The position numbers and the translations under genes are program-made. A stretch of 64,000 nt of DNA from Miscanthus floridulus (lineage: Eukaryota; Streptophyta; Magnoliopsida; Poales; Poaceae). The DNA lies in the NCBI RefSeq assembly GCF_019320115.1, contig NC_089581.1, forward strand, positions 13,569,925 to 13,633,924, read 5' to 3'. This document shows positions 59,572 through 64,000 of the stretch, one piece after another; positions within the stretch are counted from its first letter, which is position 1; the number at the start of each line of letters is the position of its first letter. The notes under the pieces are model-generated. The model worked only from the letters and a program-made list of their open reading frames with translations, was not told the origin of the DNA and made no database searches.

Positions 59572-60017
59572 TGTGACAGAACCGACCAATTATACGAAAT
59601 TAAGTAAGAAAATCATCCACCAGAGCAGACGATTGACAAACTTAAGCCCGTATAACCCGGTAGTCCGTGAAATCACGAAGGATTTCAAACCAACTCGTGT
59701 CCCAGCCATGATCGTAATAAGTTTAGCGGTCACCATCACATATTACATAAAAGTTCGCAATCTCAAATACATCAGAGTTTCAACATAGTTATTACAAACC
59801 AGTTCGAATGAAAGTAGCAGAAGTCTTTTGTTCAAATCACACACACACGCAGAGTTGAAATATAGTGCCAGCGGATGATCATCTCCAACAAAAGCATCAG
59901 ATGAGACGTAAGGAATGACCATGCCCATGGTCCTAAGCATCACCCATCGCAGGATAAAGGCAGTTGATATAGTAGCCGTAATACATCTGCCCATCTGCAA
60001 CAAGTGGGAATAAAACC

Positions 60018-60039
60018 CTGAGTACTAGAAGGTACTCAG
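60018..60039. promoter_or_regulatory. Conserved hairpin in the LTR (copy 3)
   Basis: CTGAGTAC, spacer TAGAAG, GTACTCAG. It lies about 445 bp into the LTR, nearly the same distance as copy 1. Confidence 0.6.
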
Positions 60040-61676
60040 CCAGACTTACCCGACATAACCAAAAATAAATGACACCAAGGATTATGAAGGGCTTTATAGT
60101 AGGGTAGCTGACTCATTTGCAAAAAGAAGCATTTTAGCATTTCAAGAACCTTTCTAAAAGCGTTATTGCCAAGTTAATTATTATTAACCTGTCAACTAGG
60201 TTTACACCTATTCTAGAGTAAACATGTGATTAAGCAGATAATGATAACCAATGATCATTAAACAATTTCCATACTGTCATATTCACTATAACTGTCCAAG
60301 TGTTTCATAACATTTACTACGATGAAGTAACTCAAGTCAAGTGCTCACTATCTAGGAGCGATGGCGATTTGAATCGATTTCTAACCAGCTGGTGATTTAT
60401 TCCTTACACAAACCTCACTCACCCGCTAAAGTGAGATATTGATCACCGAGTCAACTTTCCAGGAATCTCGAGTTTGCCAGGAACCACATGTACCCGGGGG
60501 CCGACCGACTACACTTTGGTCTTATATCCCGCCCCCGTGTCCTACCACACCTGCTCCGGTACAGTGCGTTGCGGGCAATCTACTCGGCCCGAAAAATCTC
60601 CCAGCTTCGTGGTCGGAAGGTACTTTATCCGGCCAGCTAAATGTAAGGCATGCGTTCAACATGACTCGAGGCCCAACAACGATCGGTCCTTAATCGACAC
60701 AGACGGAAACACTACAGTCCAAAACTCTACAAGTCTCCGTCCGGTCTCAACTTCATTTAACACTTAGTTATACCATGACTTCATAGTCATCCAAGCAGAT
60801 CCAGGTAACCACCTATAGCTCGCAGGTGACAGGAATTCACCCGACTTCTACCGGTCTAAGCCAGCTAAGCATTGACTCGACTGCAGATACCAGGGTAACA
60901 AGGATATAGTATAACAAAGGTAAGCAAGGTATAATGCAGCAACGGTTGCAAACAACTCCTGAACGTAATGTATCAATTTAAAGTAAAGTATTTAATTAAA
61001 TAATTTCAAACCGGGAGAAAAATGCTCCGGGGCTTGCCTCTCTCGAAGGAGCTCGGACGGTGATCGGGGCACTCCGGAAGTTCCTCAACGTCCTCCTCGT
61101 CGGCTTCTGGCACTTCCTGCTGCTGCACCTCGAGCTGCTCCTCTGGCTCCTCGGGTATGACGACTGGGTTCTCGGTTTGCGATCCTGTATGATGCATTGC
61201 GCGTAAGTGATTATGCAACGGTGCATCGAAGGAGATGCATACAATGGATATGTTGAAATGCAAGGTAGTCAACATCATCTAAGAACTATACTACAAGCAT
61301 ATGTCATCTACTGCATTCTCTTCTACTACTAATATGTTAAGTTAACCTATCTTATGAAATGCTTCAAAGATACACCAAAGCTTTACTACTTTCTTAATCA
61401 CACTTAAAGCAACACTTGCTTAAACCCTAATTAATAATAGGTTTGAATAACAACATACATTTCTGATGCTCCTAAAAATCTGAGAAACTTACAGTAGCAT
61501 ACTACTACCCTAAACAGACTACCATAAAAATTTCATGGCATTTGGATAAGTAAACTATCCTACACAAAAAATGACAAGCTATAGCATAAAAATGAGCATG
61601 AAATTACTTTGTACTATGAAAAGTGTCAAACAACAGAATTACTATTTTTCCTAGGTTCTTCATGGTATATAATGAC

Positions 61677-62249
61677 TAAAGATGGCAATGGGGACCCGAT
61701 CCCCGATTCCCCGCGGGGAATTCTTCCATTAGGGGATGGGGATGGAGGAAAATTTATCCCCATGGGGATGGATTTGGTAGAAAAGTGGTCCCCATAGGGG
61801 ATGGCGGGGACGGGGATGGTTCGCTGATCCCCGACCCCGATCCCCGTCGACCCGCCCCGCGAAGAAGGCTGTGAGTTGTAAAACGAAACGATCTCATTTC
61901 ATATTGATTCAAGATGCGTCTGTGTGTTGCTAGAACTATGTTGCTAGATTGATTAGACTAATGAGTATCCCAGAATTTATGAATATGTGATCTTTTATGA
62001 ATCTATGAACCTTTGCTGCTAGATTTATGCAAGTGTGAATCTGTGAACGTTGCAAGATTTATGCATATGTGTGTTGCTGTATGCGGGGACGGGGATCCTC
62101 GCGGGGACAAAATCCTCGCCGGGGATCGGGGATGGTGGAAGAAGGCTCCCCGTGGTTGTTCGTGGGGACGGGGATGGGGAAAATTCCCCCTCGCGGGGAC
62201 GGGGATGGTGGCTTATTCCCCGACGGGGAATTCCTCGTTGCCATCCTTA
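61677..62249. mobile_element. 573-bp hAT-like element with perfect 8-bp duplication
   Basis: The left end TAAAGATGGCAATGGGGAC and the right end, read inward, TAAGGATGGCAACGAGGAA are inverted relatives. ATAATGAC is repeated exactly at 61669-61676 and 62250-62257, the 8-bp duplication expected for hAT. The subterminal regions are packed with GGGGACGGGGATGG / CCCCGATCCCC motifs in both orientations, possible transposase-binding arrays. The AT-rich centre has no transposase. It sits inside the LTR that starts at 59572. Confidence 0.85.
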
Positions 62250-64000
62250 ATAATGACTGTCCAAAAATTTTCACATGCATGTTTTATACAAAGTTTGCTC
62301 TCTAGCAAAAATAACAAAATTCAGCCATTAATGGTACTTGAACTACACCTCAAAATTTTCCCACAGCACATGCATGAAACATATTTTTCCTAGGAAGTAC
62401 ATTACATAATAAGATTAACAAACTTGGAATCATATTTTTATGAAGCCTATAGATTTTTCTACATATTTTTCAAGTTATCAGCAATATTCATAATTAAATA
62501 AAATCCTACAGAAAAGTATCCCAAAAATGACATGCAATAATTTTCCCAAGTAGATCTAATGATAAGGAACCTAGCAAAATTTGTTTCAACAAATTTGGAG
62601 CAAGTTTGATCATCCAAACATTTTTCAAACCATTTCAGATTTCAAATAATAAAGAATAAATGGAAATCAAATCATTTAAACGTTACTGGGCCAGCCCGTG
62701 GAAACGAACTGGCCCACGGCCACAATCGGCCTGCTCAGTCCGAGCGAAGGGGCGAGCGGTGGCCTGGCTCGGGGCTTGGCCCAAGCCAGCCTGGCCCAGC
62801 TCGGCCGGGCAAAGGCCACGCCACTACGGCTGGGCCCTGCTGGTCAGCGACCGAGAGCAGGGGAGGCGCTCCGCCGGCCGGTGCTCATCGGCGACAAGCC
62901 CTCCCGGTGGCGCGGGTGGTGCCAGCGTGTACGCCATGCCGAGCAGCAATGGCTGGGATGGTGGAGGTGGCCCGGCGGCGTGACGAGCCACCTGGCCACG
63001 GCAGTGCGCTCGCCGGAGAGGAAGGAGGCGGCCGCGCTTGGTTCTTACCTCGACGACGGCGGCTGCAAGCGAACGCAAGCGAAGCAGGGAGGCTAGGCGG
63101 AGCTGCTGGCGGTGTGAATCGGGGAATGGAGGCGTGGGAGGGGTATGCTGCTGTCGAGGCAGCGGCGGCGGCGGTGGCGAGCTCGTGGTGCGCGCGGGCG
63201 TGAGCTGCTGCTGTTGCTCTGCGGCTGAGAGAGCGGGAGGAGGAATGAGGAGGAGGCAGCGCTGCGGGGCAGAAGAAGGTGCGCGCGTGGAGGTGGAGTC
63301 AGGCCGTGGCTGCCACGCGGCGGGCGTTGCCAGCGCAGGGTGGCCACGCGGCGAGCGCGCCCTGACGCGGTCGGGACACGACGCGGCGCGCCAGCGGGCG
63401 AGCGAGCGCGGAGGCAGGCCAGCGCGCTGGGCTGGGCCAGGGCGAGGCGAGCTGGCGCGGCGCGGGGCTTCACTGGGCCGGCTTCGGCCGTGGGACGAGA
63501 AACGAGGCGGCGGCCCAGGAAAAAGGAAATGAAGATTTTCAATTTATATTTTCAAGATATTTTTAAATGCCAACTTTCAAACATTATTTTGAGCAAGAAA
63601 ATGACATCTTTTGAAAATGTACCAAAAATGAAAGTTGCTTAGAATTTAATTCCCTACAACTTTGCTTTTATGACCAAAGTCCAATTCTATCTAGATTTTA
63701 AATTATAGAATCAAAGTTAAATTTTAACTCAAAACCATAATTTTGGGAAATTACTTTGGAAGCAAAATTTTGAATTAATTTGAATACAAACCTTGCTCCA
63801 AAAATTGTGCTAAACAATTCTAGATAATTTACAAGCATAACCAACAGTTTCTACTCAACTAGCAAGCAAGAATCAGAGCAAAACAACTCTAATAAGTGTA
63901 TGCATCATTTACTTTTCACAAACATGTTTCGTATGTTTCGAAGTAATGTTTCAGTTGTTATATGCAAGATTACGCATGTATGATTAGGATGCTTGATGAT

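Larger units (their letters stand above)
59572..64000. mobile_element. Second long LTR of the 31514 family, runs off the window
   Basis: It starts TGTGACAGAACCGACC after GTAAG (59567-59571). It shares with the LTR at 31514 the segments ATAACCCGGTAGTCCG, AAGTGCTCACTATC, TTTGCCAGGAACCACATGTA, GGCATGCGTTCAACATGAC and GCTCCGGGGCTTGCCT, in the same order. A GC-rich block at 62690-63530 takes the place of the one at 34600-35150. The right end lies outside the window, so it may be a solo LTR or the left LTR of a full element. No polymerase sequence is present in the visible part. Confidence 0.7.

Noticed and set aside
62660..63542. Open frames of 80-164 codons near the right end
   Set aside because: Same situation: a GC-rich block inside the LTR that starts at 59572.

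Overview
The window is nuclear DNA of a flowering plant, almost certainly a grass. Evidence: spliced genes with GT-AG introns whose products match plant families, very GC-rich first exons beside AT-rich introns, and many grass-type repeats (Tourist/Harbinger-like, Stowaway-like and hAT-like MITEs, an RTE-type LINE, a tRNA-derived SINE, Mutator-like elements, Gypsy-like LTRs more than 4 kb long). The MITE types suggest a panicoid grass such as the sorghum/sugarcane group; this is inference.

Layout. 1-1.9 kb: repeats, namely the end of an LTR and a long-TIR Mutator-like element. 2.2-18.7 kb: three minus-strand genes, eIF5A (two frame-breaking indels), a BUB3.3-type spindle-checkpoint WD40 gene (9 exons, a 2.9-kb LINE in one intron) and a DUF863 gene (3 coding exons, with a 5' leader that seems to start near 20.9 kb). 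As I recall the Arabidopsis map, the same three families lie close together on chromosome 1, which would make this an old conserved block. 21-38 kb: no convincing gene; MITEs, homopolymer runs, a LINE fragment and an LTR nested in an older LTR. 38.6-39.2 kb: a two-exon early nodulin-like (phytocyanin) gene on the plus strand. 40-43 kb: TIR elements. 44.2-47.8 kb: a five-exon ankyrin gene resembling proteasome subunit PSMD10/gankyrin, minus strand. 47.9-50.4 kb: a 2.45-kb Pack-MULE-like element carrying a broken piece of a different ankyrin gene, ending 164 bp upstream of the PSMD10-like start codon. 50.9-56.5 kb: a CNGC2-type cyclic-nucleotide-gated channel gene, minus strand, with a one-base insertion that replaces its conserved C-terminal tail. 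57-64 kb: repeats, namely a degraded LTR start, a second LTR of the 31.5-kb family and a 573-bp hAT-like element with a perfect 8-bp target duplication.

The genes do not form a pathway; they are independent housekeeping or signalling genes separated by repeats. I found no evidence of a wholly new molecular system. The observations most worth following are the Pack-MULE with ankyrin cargo at the promoter of another ankyrin gene, a hairpin conserved in stem but not loop in three LTRs, a possible 31-codon upstream reading frame before the DUF863 gene, and single- or double-base indels in otherwise well-conserved genes, which are either real lesions or residual assembly errors.
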